Positions 48,901-59,860 of a stretch of DNA of 64,000 bases are shown in pieces. The position numbers were made by a program, and so were the translations under genes. Every line of letters begins with the position of its first letter. Positions within the stretch are counted from its first letter, which is position 1. Below the pieces are notes generated by a model, which worked only from the letters and a program-made list of their open reading frames with translations, was not told the DNA's origin and did no database searches. This DNA is from Datnioides undecimradiatus (taxonomy: Eukaryota > Chordata > Actinopteri > Lobotiformes > Datnioididae), in contig WARS01000036.1 in assembly GCA_008933995.1 (NCBI GenBank), forward strand, positions 21,222,285-21,286,284, read 5' to 3'.

Positions 48901-49748
48901 CAGCTGATCAGTCATGTGACTCAGATGTGGGTCAGATGTTTCCATCTCAGATTAGACACAAAAACTTTTTTCAGAACAGGAAAAAACACCTAGAGTCCGT
49001 ATAAACAGAAAGGCCAGTTTCTGACAAATCTTCAAAAATCAATGTGAGGTTGATCCTTTGAGTCGTATTTTAGCCTCTGAGGTCACAGTAAAAGCTTTCA
49101 GGTGGTTTTTTTTTATGTGTTTTGCATCTGTATTTGCAAAATAAACAAAAACCAAACTTAGAAGAGTTAAATTTCCTATTTCCTGAGCGACTAATAACAC
49201 ACTCAGGCTGCACTCACACCCAGATGGTGAAAACTGTGTAAATCAACACAGCGGTGCACTTCAGAGCAGCTAACGGACCTGCAGCTTCACTGAGTGTCAC
49301 ACAGTCTAATAAAACCATGGAATCCAGATTTGGCAAAATGTTATTGATGATGCAGATGATAAACAAAAACAAATACTGACATTTTCTGCCCAATAGTCGA
49401 GTTTTCTTGGAAGAGAAGATCCACGTCGACGTCAAAGTTGCAGGTGGTGATGCACCAGGTCATCCCGCCGACCACCTGAGGAGCAGGAAACAAGCTGCTG
49501 TGACAAATCAACATCACGGTCTACCTGCAGAGCTTCCTCAACTGATCGTACAGGGTGTCTAAATACAGCAGGTCACAGATTAATCTGCTGGATTCAGTTT
49601 TCTCATCTTCTACTCGTGCCTGTGTACCTTATCAAAAGGTGACAACCCTTTGATCCGAGCTCTGAAGTATCCTGCAGCCAGCAGCAGCTCCAGGATCTCT
49701 GCCAGCTTGACGCTCTGCTCTTCATCCTCTCGGGTTTCCACCTAAAAG

Positions 49749-49801
<53 letters not shown>

Positions 49802-50192
49802 ACCGTCATCATCATCATCGTCGTCACCTCCATGGAAACCACAGAAGGAGTCCCCCCAGGCTGCTCCCTGACATGGCGTTTTAAACCCCGACATTTCCTC
49901 CATGTTTAATTTCCTCAAACTGTCCTTGAACCCAACACTGACACGTTTACAGACATTATACTGGGCCGTTATGAGCTAACTAGCTTGTTCGGCTCTAAGC
50001 TAATTAGCATCCTAGCCTGTTTATTTATCGGTATAAACCGCTTTAAGAGCATTTTCAGAGTAAAGCCACGTTTCCTGTGTTGAAGCGCGCGTTAAGGTAG
50101 CTGTTTACCTGGATGAGGTTGCCTTCTTGGTCATACTGAGCGCCTATTTTAGAGCCAGCTCTCACTCTGTGGAAAACAGACGCCGCCGCCAT
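39960..50192 (-). CDS. ccdc93: CCDC93, CCC-complex subunit for endosomal recycling
   Basis: Twenty-three coding exons on the minus strand: 50109..50192, 49628..49741, 49381..49475, 48469..48580, 48224..48322, 47626..47682, 47445..47545, 45915..45951, 45719..45817, 45303..45353, 45097..45183, 44763..44879, 44619..44681, 44435..44508, 43587..43668, 43191..43265, 43013..43084, 41990..42098, 41828..41910, 41656..41693, 40814..40898, 40569..40682 and 39960..40016. They sum to 635 codons (human 631 residues). With CCDC22 and COMMD proteins it forms the CCC complex, which works with WASH and retriever in recycling cargo from endosomes. The N-terminal globular part holds [33 protein letters not shown] and [18 protein letters not shown]. 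The rest is charged coiled coil ([55 protein letters not shown]). Start: ATG at 50192 (MAAASVF). Further in-frame ATGs lie upstream. Confidence 0.97.
40701..40777. repeat. Tandem repeat, 18-bp unit, about 4 copies
   Basis: Units of CAGGCCGCAGCTCATGGT type in a ccdc93 intron. Confidence 0.9.
41444..41579. repeat. Minisatellite, 18/19-bp unit GGTCACTACTCTGCACAG
   Basis: About seven units in a ccdc93 intron. Each starts with GGTCAC. Confidence 0.95.
46243..46716. repeat. C-free G/A-rich minisatellite (about 474 bp)
   Basis: Higher-order mixture of GAGGTGGAGGGTGGAGGAGG-type modules with no cytosine on the plus strand across the whole interval. It lies in the ccdc93 intron between exons 47445..47545 and 45915..45951, so the pre-mRNA carries the C/U/A-rich, G-free complement. 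Long ORFs on both strands are artefacts of the repeat. Confidence 0.95.
49750..49801. repeat. (CA)n microsatellite
   Basis: Sense-strand (TG)n starting 8 nt upstream of the ccdc93 exon 2 acceptor. Confidence 0.97.
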
Positions 50193-51306
50193 GATGACCG
50201 GAAGTGTTGTTGACATGTCACATGACCGCAGCACGTGACGGAGCAATAGTCTCTGTTATTGTCGCCTATTTTTTAACGCGGGTACACGAAAAGATGTATT
50301 ACAGCATTGTAATATATGCTGACGTTTAAAACAACAAAATGTGTCTTAATCACGTGACAAGCACGAGCGCGTAGACGACACAATGCGCACGCGCCGTTTC
50401 AGCCAACAGGGGGCGCGCGGAGCTTATAAAACCAGCTACAGGCGTTTAATCAGAAGAAGAAACGGGCATAAATACATTTTATTTAAAATAAAGTAAAAGA
50501 AATACACATAAGGACATGAATCAGCCCCGGTACACATAGTAGTACACATAGAGTTAAAGTTAATGTCTCATTTTAAACATTTTAAAAACATCTATAATAA
50601 AAACGGATCTATTTCAAACGTTTCTCAGTCATTTTTCTGTTTTATCCTGATGATTCTTGACTTTTGCTGTTCTTTTCTGATATTTACCCTTCTCCCTGTG
50701 TCGATTGGTTCGCACCAAAACAAGACAAATGTGTGCCTGTGAAAAAAAAGTGAAAACCTACTCAACAATAAATATGATTGTAATTCTCCTCTTACTGCTT
50801 ATTATCTCTGACATGGTGTGTCATTATACAGTTTTCATAGACCCTAATGAATTTTTGAACTACTGCTGGAAGCTCTTATTATTGTGTGAAATGATTTCAT
50901 CAGACCTCTGTCTCTTTGGAAACACACATTCACACATTATACAGTTTGTTTTTTCCATTTTTTAAGAACATATATTCTAGCAACCTCAATTTAAATAAGA
51001 TTTTGCATTATGATGCGTGTCTCCGTTTTGAAAGCAAGTATACAACTCAGAAAATACATTTGTTATGATTTATATTAAATATCTTTGTCTATTTTATTGG
51101 TTGTTGTTATCTTTCCGGTGTTTCTCAGCTTTTATCATTAATTAATTTGTTTTTATGGATGTTTTAGTACAGAGGGAGGAGGAAAAGAAAGAAGTAGACG
51201 TTTTTGCGACAGCGCCGCTCACACCGCGGCGGCTGATTTACGACACCGGCTCCGTTGACGGCACACGTGTGTACAGCGCAGTGCGTCCGGCGGTGTTTAC
51301 TCCAAC
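50193..51306. promoter_or_regulatory. Divergent ccdc93/utp14 intergenic promoter region
   Basis: The ccdc93-proximal side has E-boxes CACGTG at 50232-50237 and TCACGTGAC at 50350-50358, TCACATGACC near 50218, and a CTCF-like core near 50403. The middle (50460-51150) is AT-rich. The utp14-proximal 150 bp turns GC-rich without a TATA box. No gene is recognised. Confidence 0.55.
50403..50417 (+). promoter_or_regulatory. CTCF-like motif
   Basis: CCAACAGGGGGCGCG matches the CTCF core at 13 of 15 consensus positions. Confidence 0.35.
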
Positions 51307-53580
51307 ATGGCGAAAGTTAACAAGAAGAAAACGAATAAAAAGAGCGTGAAGAAGAAAGAGAAGAGTCCGGCGGTGGCGCCAGATGTGGTTTACGACGACG
51401 AGGATGAAAACATCACGAGTGAGGAAGAGGAGGAGGAGGAGGAGGAGGACGGAGATGAACGAAAACGGCAAAAGCTGCTGGAAGCCATCAGCTCTCTCGG
51501 TGGTAAAAGGAAGAAAACTCTGGGGGAGAGATCCGAGGCGGCCGTGCAGATGTCTGAGTTCACCGTTAATGCAGAGGGGGAGGGCGACAAAGTGGATCTG
51601 TCAGACCTGATCGGGACCCTGGAGAAAACTCCAGCAGTCTCCAACAAGACCAGGAAGCAGCTGGAGAACCTGCAGCGCAGCAAGAAGATTGAGTGCCCCC
51701 TCAGCAAGCAGGAGAGCGAGCGCATCCGGAGAGATGTGGCTTTCCAGAAGGCCGCCGAAGAGGTGACGCGGTGGACCGGAGTCATCAAGCAGAACCAGAA
51801 AGCCGAGCAGCTGGTCTTCCCCCTGAACCGGGAGCCCTCTGGACCCAGACCCATGGAGAGGGTGGTGACCGGCTGGAAAGCGCAGACCCCGCTCGAGCAG
51901 GAGATCTTCGCCCTCCTGTCCGCCAACAAGCAGCCCATCCACGACCCCGTCCTCACTCCTGCAGAGGAGGCCTCCATGAGGGCCATGAGCCTGGAGGAGG
52001 CCAAGATCCGCCGTGCTGAGCTGCAGAAAGCCCGCGCCCTGCAGTCGTACTACGAGGCCAAAGCTCGGCGGGAGCGCAAGATCAAGAGCAAGAAGTATCA
52101 CAAAGTGCAGAACAAGGCCAAGAAGAAGGAGTTCCTGAAGCAGTTTGACGAGATGGTGAAGACGGACCCGGCCGCCGCCCTGGAGGAGCTGAACAAGATG
52201 GAGCTGGCCAGGATGCAGGAGAGGATGTCGCTCAAACACCAGAACAGCGGCAAGTGGGCCAAGTCGAAGGCGATCATGGCGAAATACGACGAGGGGGCGC
52301 GGAAAGCCATGCAGCAGCAGCTGGAGGTGAACAAGGAGCTGACGCAGAAGATGGTGACCTCGCTGAATAATAACGAGGAGGAGGAGGAGGAGGAAGGAGG
52401 AGACGCGGAGGTGCTGCCTGACTTTGTGAACGACGCAGAGCAAGGAGCAGATCCTTCAAACCCCTGGATGAGAGGAAAGCTCTCTGAAGATCCCACGGAG
52501 AAGGAGGCGGGTGAAGCTGTGGAGGTGATGACAAAGGAGGAGCCTAGAGCTGAGGAGGAAGAGGAGGAGGAGGTGACAGAGGAGGAGGTGCTGCTCAGAG
52601 AGTTTGAGAGCAGGAGGAAACTGCGTCAGGCTCAGGAGGAGGAAGCTGGTCCTGTAATAACTGTGGATGATGATGATGAGGAGGAGGAGGAGGAGGAGGA
52701 GGAGGAGCTTTCAGAGTTCCTTGTGCGAAGGATTGCAGACGCCCGCCGGGAGGCTGAGGCGGGGAAACGGGAGCAGTCAGCAGATGCCGGCTGCACGGAC
52801 ACGTCACCTCAGCTGCAGGAAGGACTGATGAGGATCAGGAGTCTGGAGGACATGGAGCTCCTCGCACAGGAGGAGTCAGCCGCTGATGAAGTTCCTCCTC
52901 CGCCGCCCGCCACAGAAAACGCATCCGCCGCCGCCCCAAAGACAGGAAAGAACAAAAAGAGGAAGCGGGGGATCGAGCTGAGAGAAGTTCTCACCAAAGA
53001 GACGAAAGACATCAAGGTCCCGCTCGCTCCGACCACGGAGGAGTCTGAGGAGTCCGAGGAGAATCCGGACCAGCGGGGGCTCATCAAGGAGGCGTTCGCC
53101 GGAGATGACGTCATCGCAGACTTCCTCCAAGACAAGAGGAAGCAGGAGGACGACGGGAAACCCAAGGTGGTGGACCTGACGCTGCCTGGTTGGGGCGAGT
53201 GGGGGGGGACGGGCCTCAAGCCGTCCCGCAAAAAACGCCAGAGGTTCCAGATCAAGGCGGCGCCGCCTCCACCCAGGAAGGACCAGCACCTGCCCAGCGT
53301 CATCATCTCGGAGAAGAGGAACAGCGCCATCAGCCTTCACCAGGTGAGCTCGCTGCCCTTCCCCTTCGAGACGCCCGCGCAGTTTGAGAGCACCATCCGC
53401 TTGCCGCTCGGCCGCACCTGGAACACGGAGCGCGCCACCAGACAGATGAGCAAACCCAAGGTGGTGACGCAGCTTGGCGCCATCATCGAGCCGATGGTGC
53501 GGGAGGAGCTGCTGAAGGACGGGAAGCAGGTGGCTGCTGGGAGAAAAGATGGCGGCGACCGGACGAAAAGAAAACATTAA
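51307..53580 (+). CDS. utp14: UTP14, small-subunit (SSU) processome component; intronless
   Basis: A single 757-residue ORF with a good start context (AACATGG). UTP14 is a nucleolar U3-associated factor for 18S rRNA processing and an activator of the DHR1/DHX37 helicase. Recognisable family segments in order: lysine-rich N-terminus, acidic stretch, KLLEAISSLGGKRKKTLGER, LVFPLNREPSGPRPMERV, TGWKAQTPLEQEIFALL, MSLEEAKIRRAEL, SLKHQNSGKWAKSKAIMAKY, acidic linkers, IKEAFAGDDVIADFLQ, VDLTLPGWGEWGGTGLKPS, IISEKRN and TPKVVT-like KPKVVTQLGAIIEP. Length is near human UTP14A (771). Human UTP14A has introns and UTP14C is its retrogene, so this copy looks like a retrogene or a complete intron-loss allele. 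The frame is intact with no disabling changes. ATTAAA lies at 53708-53713. UTP14A versus UTP14C naming is not resolved. Confidence 0.95.
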   Translation: MAKVNKKKTNKKSVKKKEKSPAVAPDVVYDDEDENITSEEEEEEEEEDGDERKRQKLLEAISSLGGKRKKTLGERSEAAVQMSEFTVNAEGEGDKVDLSDLIGTLEKTPAVSNKTRKQLENLQRSKKIECPLSKQESERIRRDVAFQKAAEEVTRWTGVIKQNQKAEQLVFPLNREPSGPRPMERVVTGWKAQTPLEQEIFALLSANKQPIHDPVLTPAEEASMRAMSLEEAKIRRAELQKARALQSYYEAKARRERKIKSKKYHKVQNKAKKKEFLKQFDEMVKTDPAAALEELNKMELARMQERMSLKHQNSGKWAKSKAIMAKYDEGARKAMQQQLEVNKELTQKMVTSLNNNEEEEEEEGGDAEVLPDFVNDAEQGADPSNPWMRGKLSEDPTEKEAGEAVEVMTKEEPRAEEEEEEEVTEEEVLLREFESRRKLRQAQEEEAGPVITVDDDDEEEEEEEEEELSEFLVRRIADARREAEAGKREQSADAGCTDTSPQLQEGLMRIRSLEDMELLAQEESAADEVPPPPPATENASAAAPKTGKNKKRKRGIELREVLTKETKDIKVPLAPTTEESEESEENPDQRGLIKEAFAGDDVIADFLQDKRKQEDDGKPKVVDLTLPGWGEWGGTGLKPSRKKRQRFQIKAAPPPPRKDQHLPSVIISEKRNSAISLHQVSSLPFPFETPAQFESTIRLPLGRTWNTERATRQMSKPKVVTQLGAIIEPMVREELLKDGKQVAAGRKDGGDRTKRKH

Positions 53581-53615
53581 GGACAGAAACTGAAAAGTGC
53601 TGCAGCCGATAGACA

Positions 53616-53654
<39 letters not shown>

Positions 53655-55249
53655 TTCAGCATTTTCATGAACCCTGTAACTGATCCTTCTCACGTTGTTT
53701 ACTTGAAATTAAATCTCATCCATCAAACATAAAAACAGTCGAGTGTTTGAAATGAGTCGAGTGATTAACGGCTGCTCCTGATTCGTCCACAGCATCACAG
53801 GTGCGACGTGCTTCAGCTCAGGTGACCTTTACAACCTGCAGATGCTGCAGTTCGACCACGTGCGTCATCTAATTTCCTCCATTACAAGTAAATTCAATGC
53901 ATTAAATCAAAATGTGCAGGTATTAATGAATAAAACGTCTGCGGAGCGTCAAAGATGAGTCTGATTTTGCAGCATTTTCTGTTTTTATGTATTATTATTG
54001 ATGCATTTATGTGTAAACAGCAGCTTGTAGAAGTCCTCTGAGTAACTAAACCAATTATTTTACTGCTTTAGTGCAGACAAGTCGATGGTCACACTGACTG
54101 CGAGAAGTGGAAACACAGTGACGCCGCTGGTTACTGGTGACAGCAAGGAGGCTAAATCCTGTTTGAAGGCTTCATCAGAGGAAACGTGACTTGAATTTAA
54201 AGTTAAATTTTACATTTTTAAAAATATTTTATTAAGTATTGCAGAACATTTAACGTGAGAGCTGCAGTGAAGCAAGACATGCTCAGATATTGTACCGAAG
54301 GATGTCTCAGTGTGGAAATCCTGCAGTTTAGATCTTATTTTAAAAGTGTTTGCATCGAATTACACTGAAGAGTATCCAAAGTTAATCTGCTGGTGGGTTT
54401 TAACAAGTGATGCATTAATCTGTCTCTTTAATGTTGCAGCTGAAGGTGGAGCGCGTTTGTTTTACTGCAGAGCGGCTGAAAAAGTAACTAAAGTAACTAA
54501 AAATGATAAATGTAGTCGAGTAAAAGCTGACGTATTGATGTTAAGGGGCAGAACATGGAAACTTGGCTTTTTAAATGATAAAAGTATTTCCTGCAGAATC
54601 ATTAAAACGCGTCACATGACTCAGCTGAAATAAAGACAGCGTATAGTGCTGAAGCAACGACTGATCGATGTGATAATTCAGTGAAGTCCTGTTGGGCCTC
54701 AGGTGTTTGATGAGAGGAAACGGATGCAGTCATCAAAACAAATCCTGTGTTTCTGCTCTAATAAAGTTAACATGTACATTGGTTTCTGTTCTGTTTGAAC
54801 GTGCACGCACGTGTGTGTTTGATGCATTTGCAGATACACACACATCCACACACTAACACACACACACACATACACTCACAGTGTCGTGCAAAATTAGCTC
54901 CGTCCTCTGCAGCCTGCTCACACCTCCTGCTGCACCGCTGGGCCAGGACAGGCTCCCCTGTCGGGCCTGAGAGAGCGACAGTTCAGGAGCCATTCAGTGT
55001 TATTCACGTGTGTGTGTGTGTGTGTTGCTTCCTCTGTTTTCAACATGTTTCTGAGGCTGCGCGTCTTAAAAGGAGAAGCCATTTGAGTTGGGTTAAACCT
55101 TCACACATGGGTGAGAGTGCATGCTTTGGCACCTGACATCTCTGTATTTCACCTGATAGACACTCTATTAAAGCTTTGGTGTGTGTGCTGTGCGTGAGTG
55201 TGTGTGTGTGAGTGTGTGTATGGGGGGGTCTTGTAATGGACTATGCATC
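53581..55249. other. utp14 3' UTR and intergenic DNA
   Basis: Begins with (GT)n at 53619-53650 and the ATTAAA poly(A) signal at 53708-53713. The stretch near 54480-54560 (GTAACTAAAG, GTCGAGTAAAAG) resembles a common teleost MITE. Short CA/GT tracts lie at 54836-54880, 55008-55025 and 55180-55220. No gene is seen. Confidence 0.5.
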
Positions 55250-58200
55250 AGTTCAGGTAATGGTTGTCAGCTTGAGTGCCCGAGAGGCGAGTGGAGAATC
55301 CCATTAGAAACCTTATAGTTACTAAATCAGTCATTCTCCACCTTCCTCTCTATCGAACCACCTCTTTGGGGTCAATTACGACAGCTTCATACTGCTCTCG
55401 CCACTGAAACGAGAGCCGGTCCTTGGACTCGGTCCTGCCCGCTGGACTGCAACGAGATCAGACAGTGATTCTCCGTCAGATGTATGAAGGCTGCTGCGGC
55501 TGTAAATCAGAGCGCTGCAGCAGGGAGCGGCGCTCGGCCTCCAGCCTCCGTGATGGAACATGTTTTCCTCCATAATGCCCATTTGTAGGATGAGTTTAAA
55601 TATTTGTTCTAGGATGAAGGAGCGTTTACGGCCGGCGTGCTCATTTCCTGCGTCCTGATCAGCGTTCACCGGGCTGCGAGGTCACACACAGCCTCATCCT
55701 GCTCTGCAGCCTCAACACAGTCCGATTGTCCTGAAGGTGCGAGTGAAACAATCTGATAGAGGACTCTTTCCCATTTAGCCCCACACCTCCTCCTCCACCC
55801 TCCACCCTGCAATCCAAGGCCCAACTCCATTCCCACCCTGACAGGTGTAAGATTAACTTAGTTAGGTGCAGAGCCGCTCATGCACACCAAATTAAATTAA
55901 TGGAACAAATTTCCCTCCTAATTAAGATGAAAATACGTGTCAGTTGTAACCTTGCTGAGCACTAATTATGTACAAATGATTTATCATCTGTTTCGTCCTG
56001 AATAGCAATGGGCTCACCTCTCCGATAGCCCTGGCTGGCTGTTAAGAGATGGCCCCTGATTAACAGTGACAGGTTGTGCTGCGGAGAAGCTGCACGTCGC
56101 CGGCCAGCCAATCAGAGGCGGCCTGAGCTCAGACTCTCCTCCCTTCCATTAACCTACATTGAGTGTGCAGCTGAGCATCACTTTGCCTCGGCTCTCCTTC
56201 TTGTTTCTCTCCCCGGAATGAAAATAAAGTACATTCAGAGGAAAGGTGGAGGGTGGGGGGTGGAGGGTGGAGGGGGTGACTGATGCAGGCTGATGGAGCA
56301 GGAGGAGGGGGGTGGGGAGGTGAGAGAGCTGAAACCTGAATCAGGGATGAATCCCACTGGATGGACCACGTGCACTGAGCCTGGATCTGCTGATGGCGTC
56401 TCTCCATCTCACATAACAAATTGAATAACGCAGAATACAGTCGAGCTCATACATCAACATATCTCACGCCCGGCGGCGGATAATTGCCTCAAAGTGGCCT
56501 GGAACAAACACAAGCGTGCACCGTGCCGGGTGCAGCCTGAGGCCAGCAGGTGGCGCAGTGGGTTAACCCTGCCAACCGCTGCTGTGCGCGCTCACAGCGG
56601 GTGGAAAACAATCCAAATACGCGGGGTTTCATTATGCACCTACAGCCTGACTGGGATACTCCATCTTATTTCCTGCTGCCTTGCTAACTACAGATATATT
56701 TCAATGGGCCGCAGCTCTGATTAGCATTAGAATCAGAGTCCCTCGTGATGCAGAGGGACACACCGGCCAATCTGTAATCATTGTTCCGCAGGCTTGCTCA
56801 CAGGGGATACAGCCCGCTTTGTCATTATCATTCAATATGCCACACACATGCTGGCACTGCTTCCAGCCAGCAACAGGGCATTTGCATTTCCTGCGCTCAG
56901 GTCCCAAGAATTTGCAGAGACAATGATGCGAACACAAATGAGTCCTCTCTGTTTCTCCTGAAGATGAGAGATGCCTCTCCTTCCCGCCAAGCAGCGCTCT
57001 CCTTCTACGTCTCATTTCCTCCCGGTGTGATTCTTCTTCTGCAATTGTCTGCGTCCTCAGAATGTCAGCGTGTACAGGTGTCAGCTCCGGCCATTAGGGA
57101 TCATTTGACTTTCCATTGTTGAGCCACAGTTTGCTTGTTGTGTGCGTCATTGTCGTGGTGAATGTCAGCGCGGCTGCACGGGGGGAGGCCCGGCTTGTTT
57201 CATCCAAACCTGCTTATTCCCTGTGCTGCGCAGAGACCTGGCTCCTGCCGCGGTTAATGCAGATTCGGAGCATGTCATGCACACAGAGGAGATGTCAAAC
57301 ACTCACCGTGAGAGCGTCACCGTGTTTCTGCAGCCCTGTGGGCGCGGGACTGGTGCACAATCCCCCATGCTGACACTAACGTGTGCAGGAAACACAGATC
57401 TCATATTTCTGTGTACTGGTGACCTCTAACCTCTCTCAGGTTGTAACTTGTGATGCACATGTGACTGAAGAGCAGCAGCCATTTTCTTTTGTTGCTCGCA
57501 CTCCTTTCCCCCAGTTTGCGCCTCTCTCCCTGCAGCAGTGAGGGCTGAGAGATGAGGTTCAGCAAACAGCATCTCCAACGTCACGGACGTCTGGGGATTG
57601 GTGGATGAGGCATAGGGGAGGGGGGAGGCAGAGGGGAGGATGTGGGGGGGTTAGAGGTTAATTATAGACAACAGAGAGGTCACAGGGCCTATTATTTTGG
57701 AGCCGGGCCCTGCAACGGTCCAATGGGGATGACATTTACGACGAGGGCCCGGCCCCACCCTTCCCTCGCCATCCACACCCACAAACCCACCCCGCCGCAC
57801 GCCATCACTCACATTTATACTGAGGGAGCCGACAGTGGGACTCAGTGGTCTGATAATGAAAAGGCCCTTAGCGTTTGGCAGAGGCAGGATGATGAATTGA
57901 ATCCCCGGCTGCGTCAGGGGGCCTCCAAGTAGCCCTTGACAACTAATTGAAAGCCTCTGTACCCTCCTCTCACCGACCAGACTTCCTTTATCACCCTAAT
58001 TATTAGGGTTAAGTGAGTCTCCCGTGGGACTGTGAGAGGTAGGGTGTGTGGAACCTGCCGAGTCATCTTATTAGATAAAAATAAATGGCAAAAGCATAAA
58101 TTAAGCGGGGAGCAGCCTGGATCACAGGGCGGTGAGTTATGGCCTCGGCCGGGGTCGTTCCAGCCGACCCTGAAGGTTTGAAGTCAAATGAAAATGGATT
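55250..58200. promoter_or_regulatory. Candidate conserved non-coding / enhancer block
   Basis: About 3 kb of complex, mostly repeat-poor sequence without a credible reading frame. TAATTA-type homeodomain cores occur at 55919-55924, 55963-55968, 57659-57664 and inside the palindrome CCCTAATTATTAGGG (57994-58008). A CTCF-like motif is at 56543. The texture is that of developmental enhancers. In human, CCDC93 and INSIG2 lie beside EN1, so an en1-type target outside the window is possible. Conservation could not be checked. Confidence 0.4.
56543..56557 (+). promoter_or_regulatory. CTCF-like motif
   Basis: CCAGCAGGTGGCGCA matches 14 of 15 positions of the CTCF core consensus. Confidence 0.45.
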
Positions 58201-59504
58201 TTTAGGATTCAGCAACATGAACGGCTGCGAAATCTAAACACACGAGCATTTATCACAACTTCGGGTTGGTGATGTTATATATTTGTATTATTTTGATTAA
58301 ATCCATTAAAACATCTGAGCCTATTTGGACGTCCTGCTGCAACAAATCCTCGCTAAAGCCGCAAATGTGGATTCATCCGCTGCTGAAAATAGTCCCCAGC
58401 AAATACACTGTTAACCCTTCTCTGAGGAAATGACTAAAACCGTCCTTTTAGAGATGAAACTGCAGATGTGTGAGGTGTTAATGGAGAAGAAACCAGTGGT
58501 GCTGAGTTCAAGGACCACAGTCAGGAAGTCAGATCGTGTTAATAGACGGACGAGCAGACTGGTGGTTTAAGGCGTTTCCTGGGTTTTGTTTTCAATGAGG
58601 AAAATATAAGATAATACAAACATTTAAATCTAAATCATCTTTGATCTAAATAATCTGTTTTTATGTATGTAATGCACTTTCTTCTCTCTGTAGCTACATC
58701 TGTGTTTAGATGTGACCTTGAACACACAAATCGATGATGTCACAAACCATCTGAAAGCTGTCTGAAGAGTGTTAAAGTCCTCAGATTATACATTTTATTC
58801 ATTTAACCCTTCATTTGTTTCCGTTGCATTTGCTGCAAATTGCATCTGTCTACAGGCGCCTGGTGGGTAACATTATGATTGTGATGTTAATTTTAGATCT
58901 AACTTTTTTTATTTTAATCTAATAACATCCTTTACCTAAAAATATTAAGTTCATCCTTTTAAATCCAGCGTGTTTAATATGAGCATCCACATAATCATCA
59001 ACATAAAACCTTCAAATATCTATAAATATTAGTGAAACGATTCTTTCAGATGGTTTAAGTGTTAGCTGCTGTGCTGCATTCAAGTACACACAGTAAAAAA
59101 GACATGCTGCGTGATGCAATGTAAATCTAATTTCACAGGAATAAAATAAGTAAACCGTTTCTGAGGCATCATCGTTACCATCAGCAGCTCTCAGCCGGGT
59201 TCTGCTGGGATAGTCCTGAAGCCGTGGCAGGAAAACTACCGTTAACCCTGATAAAGTTCACTCCCAGCTCTGGTGGAATGAGAGAGCGTGGATCGTCTGT
59301 TTCTGTTCAGACTATTGTGTCGCCAGATATAATCCCTGAAACCCCATCATGAGCAGCAGGCCTCAGTATGCTGAATACAGAGTGGAGTGTAAACGGCACT
59401 GAGGATTATAGCGATGATCCACTCCGCACTGTGACTTTCTCACCTCTGCACCCCTGTAAGCCTATTAGACCACGAGAGCAAATCAAATATGTTGCAGAAA
59501 AACA

Positions 59505-59552
<48 letters not shown>

Positions 59553-59860
59553 ACGAAGAGGTATGACATCCAGCTGTTTATTTTCTGTAGCTGAGAGCTG
59601 CTTTAGCTCACTCCAAAGAGCTTCATCAGTTTCATAAATATTTATAAAAAGACACAAATCACATGGTTATTTGACCTTTTCTCTCCAAAATACAACTTAA
59701 TATTAATACAAACATAATATTTATTGAATTTCCAGGTTAAATGAATAACATCGCTATTTAACATTTAAAGATAAAATATTAATAACTTGGACCTTGTTTA
59801 TGGGGAAACATTTGTCGCCCCTGCAGCCACACAGGAAGTCTTTTTTTGGGGTTTAATCCT
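58201..59860. other. Intergenic DNA upstream of insig2
   Basis: AT-rich unique-looking DNA with a (GT)n run at 59509-59550. No gene, RNA or mobile element is recognised. Confidence 0.5.

Noticed and set aside
51390-53616. Long minus-strand ORFs of 132-280 codons opposite utp14
   Set aside because: They are shadow frames of a GC-rich intronless coding sequence. The plus frame is a full-length UTP14.
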